A DNA stretch of 64,000 bases from Phoronis australis (GCA_002633005.1 NMRA01000098.1:168384-232383), one strand, 5' to 3'; counted from the first letter of the stretch, positions 1 to 12,794 are shown. Numbers and translations are program-made. Notes: generated from the letters alone by a model not told the origin.

Positions 1-3000
1 AGACCTACTTCTCCCCCCCCCCCTCAAAATGTGAACGTGCACTTCGGTGTTTTCTCAGAGCAAGCAAACATGGTTATAGTTTAATTCAGACTTTTGATTA
101 ACGACGGAGGGCTGTCTATAACTTACCGTCGGCTTCTACTGAATTTAAAAGGACGGAAACGCACATACGTGTACCCTAATGCATGTCAACCCACCAATCC
201 ACTCTCGAATTGGACACTATATGACGAAAAACATACTTGTATTTTACGAACATCTTCAATTCCAAATTTGTAAACACCTGCCTTTTACCGTACTGTGCTA
301 GCAAGCAATATCAGACAACAAACCTATTTTCTGCTGTTTTGCTTCATGGTCGATTTTAAGACATTCACACTGGAATGTGACTTTTTGGGAGCTATTTTGC
401 TGCTATATAGCTTCGCTAGGTATAGACATTTACTTCTAGACTCCCTTGTTTCCCTACAGTGTAACCACCACGTGTGTTCATTCCGATGAATAACATAAAG
501 TCTCCTCTAATCATCTGCACAATTCTGTTATCTACGCAAATACCACTCGGGAGAAGTGGGCCGGGTACCGCACGGCTCGACGATAAAGTGAAGCGCTTTG
601 AATCAGAAGCAAATTCAAAATTATTACTAACTTTGTTAACAATTGTAGTTAGTAGTACCAGTAGCTGCATCAATTTTGTTGTTGTCCATCTGTATCATCA
701 TATCTTTAACAGATAGGCGGGGGGGGGTTCGTTCGAGCCCCTCGAAACCCCCCCTGGCAACGGGCCTGAAAGCTATCTCCAAAGGGCTGGAGGGGAGGTA
801 CAGGCCCCCTAAAAATTTTCAGGCATCAGGGTTAAACCATGGCAACCAACAGGCATGGGGCTGGTGACAGCCAAGAAAAGAAAGACTGCGAAATACGGGA
901 GAGGAAATTCAAGAGAACGTTTAACAACTCTGCATCAGTGCATGGTTTACCTTTTGAGGATCCTGGCCAGGCCATTGTCATAAGGGTCTCTGCTTTTGTA
1001 GCACAGGTCCTCTAAACGCACTTGAAAACGCGCACGAAATAAATCATACATATATTTTGAAAAATCGAGAAAATTTGTAAAGCGAAGCTTTTGCGGAGCG
1101 TTCTAATTTACTGGATTTTTAAATTCAATAAGTCAATTTTGTGAATGCAAAACTAATTTTTCCAGATGCCCCCTCTCGGGCATGGGATAATGAAGACAAC
1201 TTTCGCTTTATTTTTTTCTAGAAACTATATATTACTTGAGAAAAATTAATGACCTGACAGATAACATCAATTGCTGCACATTTCCTGATATTTGAAAAAA
1301 AAAGATATTTTCATATTTAGGGGCCCTGCCCTTGAAGGAGGCTAATGGTGACATTCAAGTAGCCAACTTTTTGTTTTTATTGACAAATTTTCAAGGGGCC
1401 ACTCACAGAGAGGGCCCAATGTTGGAATTGTGAAATGGTGCAACCGGTTTTCATGTTGAAAGAGGTCACTCCGTGCATTTTTTGGGACCACACGACGGTG
1501 GAATGCACTGTCACTCTTTTTTTCCAAGCTTAATGATGTTAAGGTGTCCTATTTCAGACGGTACCCTCTCTCGGTAACGCAGTTCGAGGGAAATGTCTCT
1601 TTGTCCCTCTATACAAAAGTCATGTAAATCCGACACTGCCAAGTATTCGTGATGGAAGTTGAGATTCCAAATTCACCAAAAAACACAAAACATTCATGCA
1701 CAGCACAGCCATTCGACTCAAACAACCAAAAATGTGAAAAAATACAATAGGATAGACCGCCATCGAAAGGGTGGAATTTTGAAAAACGTGAAGACCACTA
1801 TTTGTGAATTACACAAAAGGACTATTTCCGATAGTTAGTTATAAAATAAAATTACTGTTTCCCGTAGTATCACAAGAATAGTTCTGTATCTCTTTTGAAG
1901 ATGGTTACTATGAGGAATTTCCACAGGTGGAAAATGCTGCTGTCTAAGCTACTATTTGTGATGACCGTGTATATATCGAAAGGGGGTTCTCAAAGAACTT
2001 TCGCAATCATAAACAAAAATTTCAGCATTTTTTGTCACTGGAGTTCCGAGTTTACCTCGTGAACCATTATAGCTACCTCTGAAATGAGACAACATACACC
2101 TTAATACGAATGCCTCATCTTCCATACCCCCCCTGGAAATTGCTTATAACATTCCGTTTTGATAAACAAATTCGTTGGTTTCTGATTTACTGGTTTATGT
2201 ATCTACGAAAACCAATAGATTGATAGATGATTTTTGACAATTAGAAGCTAACCTTGTAAGAATTGATGATGTTTCGGTGAATTTAACTGCTGCGTGAACT
2301 TGGAAAAACTATATCGGATTCCCAAATAGTAACGTACACTAATTATAGACGATTTTTGCACATCTAAAATAACTCAAAGACATTGATGAAATTCGGACTC
2401 ACAAAGAGTAGATAGAACGTGTAATTTTAAAATCCTTAAATACATAAAATTATACTCATTGCTTGGAAAGGTTTGCACTTCCTTGGTGCTTTTAGATTCC
2501 AGTAGCATTGAGCAATGAATTTTTGTTCTTCAAAACTGTATCGATTGCTTTTCCTGATTTACGAGCACGTCATGACTGACGTACCCACATTAAAAATAAG
2601 ATGTAACCATGCAGTAGGCCCATGCAAATCTCAGTGATCCACGGGAACTGAATTTGGAATCCAGGCGTTCAGGAAGTGTGTACATTTTGGAACACACTAT
2701 CCTTTTCCCCAGCCACCAGACACCGGTCGTGTTTCAACAAGGCATTTTGAAACAGCCCCGAAGACATTATATCAGGCGCTTCGTGACCTCACCTTTTCAA
2801 ACAAAAACTTCTCCAAAGGATGACCATAATAAAATAACGTTTTCCCCAAACTAGATCACAATAAAATGAATCTTGACCTTAGAGCCAGTGAAGACGTCCG
2901 GTATGAGCTGCCTGTCTCAAGTGAATCATAGTTGCCGGAGCTGACCAGCAACTAGCTTTAGTTCATCGGGAATTTCGTTTTTTCACACTGTTAGATCTCA

Positions 3001-3122
3001 GCTATAGCTACTTGAGGCAGCTCCTCGCTACCGGTCAGTGTATTGGTCCTAGACCCATTCTTGCTCGCCGTGTTGGTTCACGGAGTACTCAACTCTTGAT
3101 GGCTTCATCCCCGGGATTGTAA
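1..3122. other. Non-coding stretch left of the DUF229 exon
   Basis: No reading frame here matches a family I know, and I could not find further DUF229 exons on the minus strand. The stretch is AT-rich with short homopolymers. Around 715-830 there is a G/C-rich patch with a run of G and then C-rich sequence, which looks like a decayed hAT-type MITE end. It may be intron of the DUF229 gene or intergenic sequence. Confidence 0.5.
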
Positions 3123-3257
3123 CAGGGGCGGATCCAGGATTTTGAGTGGGGGGCAGGATTTTACCTGTTAGAAATTTGCTCCCCCGAACTGCCAAATGGA
3201 ATCTGTGAGAATTTTAGAAGGGCCATGGCCCCTTGGCCACCCCTAAAACTGCCACTG
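3123..3257. mobile_element. hAT-like MITE, CAGGGGCGGATCCAGG family, copy 1
   Basis: It starts with CAGGGGCGGATCCAGG and ends with a mirrored CTGCCACTG, with G-rich and C-rich arms and no coding capacity. A second, longer member lies at 13336-13593. The CAGGG-type ends are typical of hAT elements; I cannot see a clear 8-bp target duplication here. Confidence 0.55.
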
Positions 3258-3585
3258 TGCCCCCCCCCCTACCTAGTGCGGACATGGGAGATTCGGTACA
3301 AATATGGCGGCACTGGGAGCACGGGAGCGAGGGGTGGCGGAGGTGGTGGCGATGAGTGGGGGTTTGTTTGGCAAAGTCGAAATAGTTTGTGCCCCCCAAT
3401 AATTTTTGCCTTCCTACAGGCCTGCTCCAATGTATCATGCTAGCAACTACTGGTCGTAGAATGCACAGATTTACACAAACTACTCGTCTCGATAATGAAC
3501 CATTGCAGTCAGGTTTCGTTTTTATGAGTTTTTATCATTCATCAGATTTCAACGGTAGACTGCAACTCAAGCAAAGCAGTTCACG

Positions 3586-3813
3586 AGGTTGGACCACATG
3601 AGTAGACCAAGCTAACCTGGTCTGGTGGCTTATTTAGTCTGTGAGGTTGGACCCGTTTTCAGACCAAGTTAACCCGGTCTGGTAGCTTAATTGGTCTAAG
3701 AGGTTGGACCATGTGAGCAGGCCAAGATAACCCGGTTTGGTGGCTAACTTGGTCTACTAGGTTGAACCATGTGAGCAGACCAAGTTGACCCTGTCTGGTG
3801 GCTTACTTGGTAT
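3586..3813. repeat. Four-copy tandem repeat, about 57-bp unit
   Basis: The unit contains GGTTGGACCATGTGAGCAGA and a following AACCCGGTCTGGTGGCTTA block. Four diverged copies lie head to tail and stop about 30 bases from the 5' splice site of the DUF229 exon, so on the minus strand they sit at the very start of its intron. Confidence 0.8.
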
Positions 3814-3845
3814 ACAACACCTTTACCCGGGTATAATAAAAATAC

Positions 3846-4686
3846 CTGTTAACAATGGCACCACTGTGGCTGCCGTGCCATCTCCCAGTATGTTATAGCC
3901 ATTCATGATCACGGCTCCTAGAGTAGTCTTTAGGTAGTTATAGGTTAACGGCAGGTTCCTCTGGTAACTCAGATGAGACATAGAGTCAAGCCCCAAGATG
4001 AGTACACTCATGTTGAGACATTCGGCGGATGAAAAACTGTCCTCCAGCCCTTCCAACGTTTCTTTCGAAGGTGAGATTTGAGCAAAAAGTTGGTCGAAAT
4101 CAGCATCTGCATTCCCATCGTAATCATTGCCTTTACCTTTTTTACCACCGGCAAGAAAGCATTTGACACGGAAAAAGTCATGATTGACTGTTTTGCCAAA
4201 CTTAGCAGGATCTTTTTCTATGGCTGCTTCATTGTATTGAAAGTGATCGTCAGTTATGCGATCGATAGCACGGTATTCACATCTAGACAGCTTATGAACA
4301 TCAAAGACATCTCTATCGAAAAGTACAACTCTTTCAGCCACCGTCATCAACTCCCGTTTGTTTCCACAGGACAAGGTTGGCGCTTTGTCACTGGGCACTC
4401 TAGATTGCGTAATGCTACTGGATTTTGGCTGCTTACAAATGAGAACCTCTTGCTGGTGATTAAACAATTGTTCCCATTTGTTTGGATGATCCTTTGATCT
4501 GCGAATTCCATCGTGTGAGTCTCGTAACTTCAATTCCTCCTGCGCACCAGTGTCTGAATCATTCGACACGGTGCTGCTTCCAAACCCCGAGAAATGAACC
4601 AGCAGTAGAAGCAGGAATGCAACACAGAGGAACAACACAAACACAGTACTGAGTCTAGAATGACACCAACGACCTTTGGGAACCAT
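3846..4686 (-). CDS. DUF229 family (sulfatase-like) type II membrane protein, first coding exon
   Basis: This exon encodes 280 residues plus one base. The family is metazoan, predicted extracellular or lumenal, and related in fold to alkaline phosphatase/sulfatase enzymes; its substrate is unknown. After a short basic cytoplasmic tail comes a signal-anchor helix (about residues 13-33, FVLFLCVAFLLLLLVHF), a charged linker, and then the start of the domain. There VLILGLDSMSHLSYQRNLP and a later GDGTAATVVPLLTG block match the family's metal-site region. The chosen ATG follows a probable acceptor (TTTATTGTAG) at 4703, so a 5' UTR exon lies further right. The exon ends at a donor (ACAG then GTATTT), splitting a codon in phase 1. 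The rest of the catalytic domain is not visible in the window, so the gene is partial here because of the window edge. Confidence 0.85.
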
Positions 4687-4752
4687 ACTCGACAGAATGG
4701 AATAACCTACAATAAACACAAAGCAAAGATATTAAAGTGCATTGACATGAGA

Positions 4753-5022
4753 TACAGTACAAGACAAAAGTGTTCATACAAAATGATCCAGAATCCTCTA
4801 TCACGACAACTGGGCAGAAGCCAAATTCATTGTCAGAGTGGTCTCCCCTGATAACCGAGAGTGAAGGGGAATTAACAGGGAAGTTAGTAAGGTGGCTAAG
4901 CCAATCTGTAAGTAGAGTTTTGATACCTGCCCTTCTAACAGTTTATTTCCAGTATTTTTTGCTGCTAACAGATTTTACCGTCATGAAAGGAAAGCATTAG
5001 ATTACTTCCGTCTCGTACTGTA
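4753..5022. mobile_element. MITE, TACAGTACAAGACAAAAGT family, copy in DUF229 5' intron
   Basis: Left end TACAGTACAAGACAAAAGT, right end a mirrored TCTCGTACTGTA. It is about 270 bp with no coding capacity. It shares inner blocks with the copies near 24465, 39757, 57788, 59460, 61414 and 63400 (for example a GTCATGACGGG-like stretch and an AGAGTGAAGGGGAATTA-like stretch). Class unassigned; a TA target is possible. Confidence 0.75.
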
Positions 5023-6170
5023 TTTCAGGTGAAGAATGAGGGATATTCATGCAGGCTGTCTCATCAAACAACATCAGACTTAACAAAGTAATCCTGCTCT
5101 TAGGGGAGAACTGACACTCGGCACTCCTACGATTAATGGCAGAGAAGAACCCAAGAAAGTTTCTATGGACTTAATTTGGATAATAAATAATATGCGAATA
5201 AAACAACAAAAATGGATCACTGAAATTTTCAGATATAATAACATCCTTTGTTAACAGAAATAGAAATAAAGTAAAATCAAACACGATATGACAAATGACA
5301 TCTGATATTTGGCGTAATGAACATGATGAATTGTTGCGAAAAAAGTAAATTAAGGATATGATTTAAGAAGTCTTTATGTTTAATCTATTGGGTTCAAGTG
5401 TGTTAAGCTTATCTATCCAAAATTGTTCTCTTTTGTGTCTGTGAGGGGTACTGGGATATTAGAGTTTCTCTATTATTTGTACACTGCAGAAAGAACTTGA
5501 AGATTATGTTTTTTTGGAATTGAAATGATTACCTATAGTATCAAAAATGTTTCAGATTTATTTTCTACGACAATTTTTTAAAATATGATAACTTTGTCAT
5601 ACAAACATATTTTGGTGTTATTCAATTCAAACTACCATGCCTGACTTCAAAAATGCAAGAATCTATCTCTATCACCACACTATACCCTTTAAGCCCATTC
5701 TCCATTAGGTACTCTTATTACTTTTCTGACCACTAAATGGATAAAATTCGGATGGGTGGATCCCGCATTCTGAGAACCAGCTTTCTCTACTAAATAACAA
5801 TCAATCAAACTTGTTCTCAAAACGTGGGACTCACCAATCTGGCTGTTGCTGGTAAATGACTACCAGAATTACTAATGGCCGGTCATAAGACCCTTGAGCA
5901 TGTGCCAGCAGTTTAAGGTTGGGTCTCAAAATCCTACAATGACCATTGTTGTCTTTCCTTCTATCGATTATTCAACCAACTCGTGTACCTACTTACTAGG
6001 AGAAATCTTCCCAATTGCTCTACACTCCATAGTTGTAGGACTAAACCCTAGCTGGTGGGCATGACCCTCGGATTTTGAATGCTGAGCCCAGAGTAGTGCA
6101 CCAGTTCATCAATGAATGATTGTTAACTTAATTAAATAAGTTCAAAATTAAGGAAAATCATTTTCTTGTT
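5023..6170. other. Non-coding, AT-rich stretch with a dispersed repeat at its end
   Basis: No coding signal seen. Positions 6029-6122 (GTTGTAGGACT through CATCAATGAATGATTG) recur at about 11077-11181, just upstream of LINE remnants in both cases, so this is probably LINE-associated 5' sequence. Confidence 0.45.
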
Positions 6171-6900
6171 TATTAGGACTGAAGGATATACCCAAGCTCT
6201 TGATTGGTTTGCCACCACTTGAAGCCTTAAAGTGGGTCGGGACACTCTTTTTGTCGACCTATGTATAACCTTTCACACTTTTTGACATTTAGCAGTAGTA
6301 TAGGCCAGACAATAACTCAAAATGTATAAAAAATTTAAACAATTTGTGCCAGAATTCTTATCTTGAAGAAATAAGGTATCATCTGCATAGTAGAGACTCT
6401 TTAATTCATTTTTTTCAACACGCATGTCTTTATTAAATTGCTATTTCGAATATAATTGGCCAGAACTTCAACAGCTAGGCAAAATAATGAACCTGACAAG
6501 GAATCACCCAGTCTAACGTCCCATTCTGTTGGAAAATAATTTGTAGTGAAACCATTACTGACAAAACTGTTTGGGTTTAGTTATCAGTACCCATCGTGTA
6601 AAAACTTGTCCAAGACTTAAAGCATAAATTTTATTAATGTTTGAAAACAAAGTCCAACTTCATTGTATCATATGCTTCGAAAAAGTCCAAAAATAGAAAC
6701 CAACCCTCACCATGAGTAAAATTTGTATATTTAATAATATCCTGTTTTCCCATGATGTTATTTAGAGGGGCTGTGAGAACTTTTGTAGTAGTTCATAACC
6801 AATGTTTTGTAATATTGGTCGCCAGTTACATGTATCTAGAGACTGTTGCTTGGCATCATCTTCAGACTTCAGTAGAGGCGTTATGGCTCCTTGTCTCTGT
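6170..6900 (-). pseudogene. LINE reverse transcriptase remnant
   Basis: Reading the minus strand across frameshifts gives two reverse-transcriptase signatures: a FLDFFEAYDTM-like block (the F-D-x-x-x-A-[FY]-D motif) at about 6670-6700, and a YADDT-like block (the catalytic xADD motif) at about 6370-6395. Stops and frameshifts lie between them. It looks like the L1/Tx1-type LINE also seen at 11210-14700. It is dead. Confidence 0.65.
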
Positions 6901-6985
6901 GGCGTAAATAATTCCCCTACTAAAAATATTCAAATACTTCATGTACAGGCTTTTACTTCATGCCAGAAACATTTATGACAAATAG

Positions 6986-7319
6986 CCACCCGACCCACAA
7001 ATTGCAACAAAAGGTTTTACAAGGGGGTTTTGTGTTCTACTGCGTATACTTATTAACAGGAAAAATGTCTACCAAAATCTGACCACCGGAAATGGGTTAA
7101 AACTGTGTCATTTCCAAGATGGCCGACATGACGTTTCGAAATCACCAAAAATAGATATTATTTCTTCAATAATTGAGATAGAGACATAATTTTTGGTTCT
7201 AGTCTATGGTTTTACGAGGAGAGCAACTCGCTGGTGTGGTTAAAATTAAGATATGATCAGTATTCGATATGAAATTAAAGATGGCGGCTAAAATTCAAGA
7301 ACAAAAAATCACCGATTTG
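6986..7319. repeat. Left inverted terminal repeat of a 3.7-kb element
   Basis: About 330 bp, beginning CCACCCGACCCACAAATTGC. It matches the reverse complement of 10397-10721 along its length, including the blocks AAGATGGCCG, TTTTACGAGGAGAGCAACTC and AAGATGGCGGCTAAAATTCA. Divergence between the arms is visible, so the element is not recent. Confidence 0.85.
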
Positions 7320-8198
7320 TCCATTATATCAGGTGGTCAAAGAAACATTTCGAACTTTAACCTTTATTTTTTCTAAAAACATTCATTGAAATTGCACAAA
7401 ATTTTGCACATGTGCATATCAATCTATTGTCAGTACAACATAAAAAATATAATGATACACTGTGTTTTCGTTCCAAGACAGAAAAGATACTTTTATAACC
7501 CAAAAAAGTCAATGCCAACATAGCCTACAAGATTATACAAAGCGTTATTATCAAGAATGGTGATACTTAGCAATAAATTTATTCAGAAGTACATTTTCAA
7601 GGGTTTTGTTATAGTCAGTTGGGTGTTACATTTTGAAAAGTCATGGTGTTTTCAAGTCCTGAGAATGAGCTAACTGGGATTAATTACAACATGTTTTACA
7701 CAAAGTCCTAACTGCAATCTAATGAAGTACAGTGTTTGGAATGCACTGACAGAGAATTTGTACCAAGGTATAGGTTGTATTATGCTCAATAACTTAAGCC
7801 TGCAAAAATTCCCCTTTACTAAAAGGCATCTGTCAGTATCAAAATGACTGAACAACAGGTGCAAACAAAGTATCGTCGACATGACGCATGAACGAGTAGA
7901 TTACATTTTCATCAAACAATGTTATGTTCATTACACGTATGCATTCTGCCTCAGGTCAACCCTCATCACTGTCTTCACGTTCCTCAGAAATTTGATATAT
8001 TAGTGGATTGTCACAATATGTCGTTAGGCACAATCTACATATAGATGTACATGCAAGCCCATTCTTTCTGCAACTGCACCGGGGGGTGCTACCAGCTGTA
8101 GTACAGTTGCAGTGTATCATCTAGAAGAGTGTCTGGTGCAGCATACACGGCAGTTATGATGTGTACAAATTGATTGTCTTCAAGTCCCCAGCCCCAGT

Positions 8199-10190
8199 CT
8201 AAAGTATACCTGTCATTTGCCATATCCATCCAAACCATGACCTGGTACTACACTCGAGACCATGAAACCTGTTGGCTGATTCCGTTGGTGGAAGACGTTT
8301 GGGAGAAGCGAAAGACTTAGCAGCAGCAAGCTTCTTTGTGAATACATTGTAATGCACAGCAAACCAGAGAACACGTGCTCTCTCCACCAAGCATTGCCAC
8401 CATCGCTTGGCTGACAAGTTTCTCTCAGTGGGGCTCACACCTTTCGTGGTGAATGTGTCTGTGCATGACTGGAGGACTTGGTCATCTTTCACGAGTTTCT
8501 GAGAAACTGAAGTCTTTCCAACGCCATATACAGGAGATGTTGCATTGCATCCTGTGAAGGAGGGCAGGAATAGTAGATGGGTACACAATTTAATCCTGAG
8601 CACACACATCATCCAATTTATGTCGTATACTTTAAGATTGGTTCTTGACTGATAGCCAGATCTGAGAAATAGTGATTTCCCGTCAGCCATACAGTAAAAG
8701 AGCATAAGCATAAACAAGTCAGTGTAATTGCCCATTACTGTGGTGGAATGCATATTATACTCTTTACTGCTGTCTTTGCAATGACCACATCAGCGTCCCC
8801 TTCTGCCTGAACGGCTGGTCACTTATTAAGGCGATCAGTTGTTGCTTGTTACTGCCACTGGATAGGAATTCATCTCTCTTAACCATCAAAGTCCGTTTCT
8901 CTGGCGAAGTTCACAGTCGGATAGATGCTGGTCTGTCTCCATCTCTGTGTTATCCTTTACCAAAGGACCTGCACCATAACCATCAAAGACAACAGTGGGT
9001 GCCTCAGAGAGCTTTGCCATGAAGTCAGCGTATGCTCCGACAATTTTTCCATAGGTAAATCTCTTTTTCCATTTGAGCTTGTACAGAAAAGATCCCCCAT
9101 CAAACGCATACCTTTCAGTCTGGAGACGTACTGAAGGTGTGGAGTTTGGTGCTCCTTCAAAAGCATGGGCCTTGGAACAGCGGTCATGAACGGCTTGAGC
9201 CAGTTGAGGTCTGTCAGCCTTCTTCAAGATCAGGTTGTCCTCATAGAGAGACTATGGGTGTGGACTGAGCTCGAAACTCACAACTGCCTCAAGTGACAAG
9301 TCGTCTTACCGGAATACCACCTGGGATGGCTGGAAAAGTAAGCAAGGATCGATGGTTCCATCAGGACTAACCTGGACTGCAGCTGCATTTCCCAGGGTCT
9401 GAGCATTCTCTCTCCTCTTAAAAGAGAAAGAAAACACAGGTTGTTGAACAATCTCTCAATGATTTTGTTCCCAACAGATTGACATCAATGCACGTTGACA
9501 TTTGCGTTGGCGATAACACCATTGATGATATTGTGTAGCGCAGGGTCTGAGGAGAAGGGTGAAAATGCGGTCAGCTTTGTGCTTATCTTTGCAAAGTCGC
9601 ATGCATCTCTTTCAATTCTGGTAGAAGTTGCCTGTTTGTGTTGTTCGCTTGTTGTGTACGTGAGGTCATTGGAGTCCTGCAAGGTGATGTTCACCTCTGA
9701 CATTACAGTGACCAACATTGTCCACAACGCTTGCTAATCCTCTGTCATCTTACTGCCATGAGTCAAGCCGCCTGTGCCTTTTAGCGATCGCATTTAGTAA
9801 TTTTTCTCAATGGCCAGATCACAGCTGAGGCCTGCGCAAAACTGGTTTGTTCGCCGAATCATACAAAAGCCATTTTTGAAACTTCGCATACACATCTGGG
9901 TGTTTGCTCTCCATATCAGCCATTTCTTGTATGTAGAGGTAAGCAGATTTCAGGTAGTTGTGGTGTCCAGCTGCAGCAAATATTGGCACGGCATTACCAA
10001 CAGCTGGCAAGTGATCATCCAAGACCGAGTGCGATCTGCCTTGATCGTTGCCCGCTGGAACATTTTCAGACCAGCCACAGACTTCAGCTCAAGATTGTCG
10101 ATGATCTGCTCAATTGCAGCTGATTGTGGGGCACTTCAGACAGGTTTTGACATTTTGCCTTGGGCTTCTAGTTTCCTTGTGTGTTTTTAA
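8199..10190 (-). pseudogene. Broken gene of a repeat-associated family common in marine invertebrate genomes
   Basis: Successive minus-strand pieces, in order 10190 down to 8199, resemble one long protein family often multi-copy in invertebrates. Recognisable blocks are FAAAGHHNYLKSAYLYIQEM (9819-10022), then an ALWT...LTYTTSEQHK block (9485-9750), then a VVFDGYGAGPLVKDNT block (about 8940-9010), then FTGCNATSPVYGVGKTS (about 8510-8560), then an LPPTES...W block (to 8199). The frame changes at least four times and stops intervene. Its place inside long inverted repeats suggests that it is, or was, carried by a transposon. Function is unproven; a role in transposition is my inference. Confidence 0.6.
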
Positions 10191-10396
10191 ACAAAAACCT
10201 GTGGCAAGCAAATACACAATAAACAATTTTTTGTTACTTTTATGCAAGCCAATGCTTTGAATTAAACATTAAATATTAATGCGATATTCATATTTTAAAG
10301 TAGTTCAGTCAGAAATCAGTCAAATCTAAATGTTTTAAGATCTTTCAATCAGAAACCAGTCATATCTAATCATACTTGTGTTATAATTGATGAAGT

Positions 10397-10721
10397 GAAA
10401 ATCAGTGATTTCTGTTCTTGAATTTTAGCCGCCATCTTGAATTTCATATCATATACTAATCATATCTTAGTTTTAACCAAACCAGCTAGTTGCTCACCCC
10501 TTAAAACCATAGACTAGAACCACAAATTATGTCTCTGTCTCAATTATTGAAGAAGTTATATGTATTTTTGGTGATTTTGAAACGTCGTGGCGGCCATCTT
10601 GGAAATGACGCAGTTTTAATCCATTTCCGGTGGTCAGACATTTTTTCTGTTAATAAGGATACATACTAGTGCATAAAACCACTGTAAAACCTTTTGTTGC
10701 AATTTGTTGTGGGTCAGGTGG
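10397..10721. repeat. Right inverted terminal repeat of the 3.7-kb element
   Basis: Reverse complement of the left arm at 6986-7319, ending GTTGTGGGTCAGGTGG. It contains GCCGCCATCTTGAATTTCAT, the mirror of the left arm's inner end. Confidence 0.85.
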
Positions 10722-11076
10722 TATATTGACTCGTTAACTACCGTAAATTCCTAAGTTACTGCTAGTGGCTTATTAAGTTTTTATAACAGTTATCAGAACT
10801 GAAATTAACGACAATGAGTGCTCAGGTATGCAGGTCATATGGATTAATAATATAGGGGAAGTGTCACGCAAAACTATTACGCACCAGTCCGCACTTATAC
10901 TTGTCATCAATTTTGGTTCTGGTAACTATTGAAAAAACCATAAATCACTGGCATTAATTCGGGAACTTTGGTAGCTTCAGTTTGGCGTAGGCATCAGTTG
11001 AACTCGCCAACCTGTGCCAAATTGAGGTGCTGCAAATTTGTTTGACACAGGCATCAGTTTGGGCTGCAACAAACCC

Positions 11077-11181
11077 ACAGTTGTAGGACTCCCATAGCTG
11101 GTGGAAGATCCTCAGATTTTGAAGCCCAAAACATCAGCAATGCTGAGCCCAGTATAGTGCACTGGATCATCAATGAATGAT
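11077..11181. repeat. Dispersed repeat shared with 6029-6122
   Basis: GTTGTAGGACT through TCATCAATGAATGATTG matches the earlier copy. It lies just upstream of the LINE coding remnants, so it may be part of that LINE's 5' region. Confidence 0.5.
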
Positions 11182-11209
11182 TGCTTTTTTATATTTAATA
11201 TTGATATGA

Positions 11210-12190
11210 AAAACAAGAGCCCAGGTTCCTATGGTTTTCATTGGAATTTCTGATTTTTTTGGGCTGACATTGGGCATTATGTTGTTCGCGCACATAATTC
11301 TGATTTTGCTATTGGTCAGTTATCGTCAGAAAGATAGAGTGATTACCTGCATCCCTAAGGTATTTGAAAAACTGGAGACCCATATCCTTACTCCATGTGA
11401 CATATGGCTTATTCGGCTATGGCTGAATGGTTAAAATCCGTTTTGGGAAAACTAATCAGTAAGGACTAGACAGGTTTTGTTTCTGGAAGAAATATGAACG
11501 AAAATGTGCGCGTGCTATGTGATTTAATGTTTTATGCCCAGTCAGCTAACAAACCAGGATTCTCTTACTGATCGATTTTGAGAAAGCATTTGATTCATTG
11601 TCGTGGACTTTTATACAAAAATCTATCTTTCCTTAATTTTGGTTGGTCGATCAGAAGGTGGATAAAAGTCTTTCATAGTAATATTAAGTCATGTGTTGTC
11701 ATAAACGGTCACCCATCGTCCTGGTTCAATATTTCGCCTGGCTGCAGAGGTGACCCCTTGTCTCCCTACATTTTTATATTGTGCGAGCAGATTTTGGCAT
11801 ATTTAATCAAGAATAACAAAAATATTGCAGCTGTAGTTCCAGGAAATAAAGAATATTTAATTTCACAACATGTGGGCGACATGTTGATTACTTTGGATGG
11901 GTCGAATTTGTCATTGAGTAGCACACTGAATGTACCACATTTGTTTGCTGGTGTCTCCGGTCTCCAAGTGAATGTGAATAAAGCAAAAGCCATATGGTTC
12001 GGAAGTAAAACTAGTAGAGATGACGTGATTCCTACAAAAGAAAGCCTATTTGGTGGATTTTGACACGCAGTTGGATAGTATGACACATAAGAACTTCACT
12101 GCAAGAATGACTGAGATCAAGTCTCAATATTAAAAAGTTGGCATCAACGAAATTTAACCCTGTTTGGTAGAGTAACTGTAATTAAAACGT
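11210..12190 (+). pseudogene. LINE (L1/Tx1-like) reverse transcriptase, 5' part of a split copy
   Basis: Translation across frameshifts gives a KSPGSYGFHWNF-like start (the classic K-S-P-G-x-D-G-F entry of LINE reverse transcriptase) near 11215, then FEKAFDSLSWTF near 11577, then SPGCRGDPLSPYIFIL near 11740, with the usual Q of RQGDP lost. Where YADDT is expected the frame reads HVGDM, so the catalytic aspartates are damaged. The reading then meets the hAT-like insertion at 12195 and resumes at 13772. Confidence 0.8.
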
Positions 12191-12626
12191 TAGCCAGGGC
12201 TCAACACTAACGGTTGCCCGATTGCCCGTGTACATGTAGATTTTGCGTCAGGCAAGTGCAATTTGAAAAGTACTTGCCTGATGGGTAAGTTAAAAAGCTA
12301 GCCGCATAGGCAAGCAGATCCTAAGATTGTCTGCTTGACATTTGCTCCGAAGTAACAAACCCCGACACAAGCCTAAAAACCATCGAAAAAGCCCGTGTGG
12401 CCGTCAAAGAAACTCCCGTCTTCGAATGAGCACCGAAAGGAAAATAGAACGAGTGTGATGCAGCATGCACAGATGACACCCGCGGTCAAACCCTTTCGAT
12501 TCTCTGAACGAGCCCTGCAGTTTCTGAATAAGTTGTCACGTGATACTACTGATCGTCTGCACTCTGGCAAAACGTCCAAACAAGGAAGCCTTCCAGATGC
12601 TAAAATACGAGTTCAGGAAGAATCAA

Positions 12627-12794
12627 AGCAACAATATGAAACGAAGAGTGCGGGGATGGTTTCCGTCATGGGAAGTTAGGTTTCCTGGCCTACGAGACAG
12701 TGAACAAGGGATGACGTGTGATTTTTGCCGGCGTTTACCCATGTACCGAGCTGGAAGCACCGTGTTCGTCGGTGGATGTAAGTCGTACAGATAA
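12627..12794 (+). pseudogene. hAT transposase N-terminal BED-type zinc finger fragment
   Basis: The frame reads W-x-V-R-F-P-G-L then MTCDFCRR, about 16 residues later FVGGCKSYR, and then stops. This matches the start of hAT transposases (F-P-W-L, C-x2-C, then F-V-x-G). The downstream His pair and the catalytic region are absent, so this copy cannot be active. Confidence 0.6.

Larger units (their letters stand above)
6986..10721 (-). mobile_element. DNA element with about 330-bp inverted ends and a broken internal gene
   Basis: Two long inverted arms (6986-7319 and 10397-10721) enclose about 3.1 kb that holds a decayed gene on the minus strand. Size, structure and decay fit an old DNA transposon. 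I cannot assign a superfamily; no clear target duplication is visible at the proposed edges. Confidence 0.7.

Noticed and set aside
725-760. GTTCGTTCGAGCCCC, resembling a tRNA T-arm
   Set aside because: No acceptor stem, anticodon arm or D-arm fits around it; the sequence is G/C-run low complexity, probably a MITE end.
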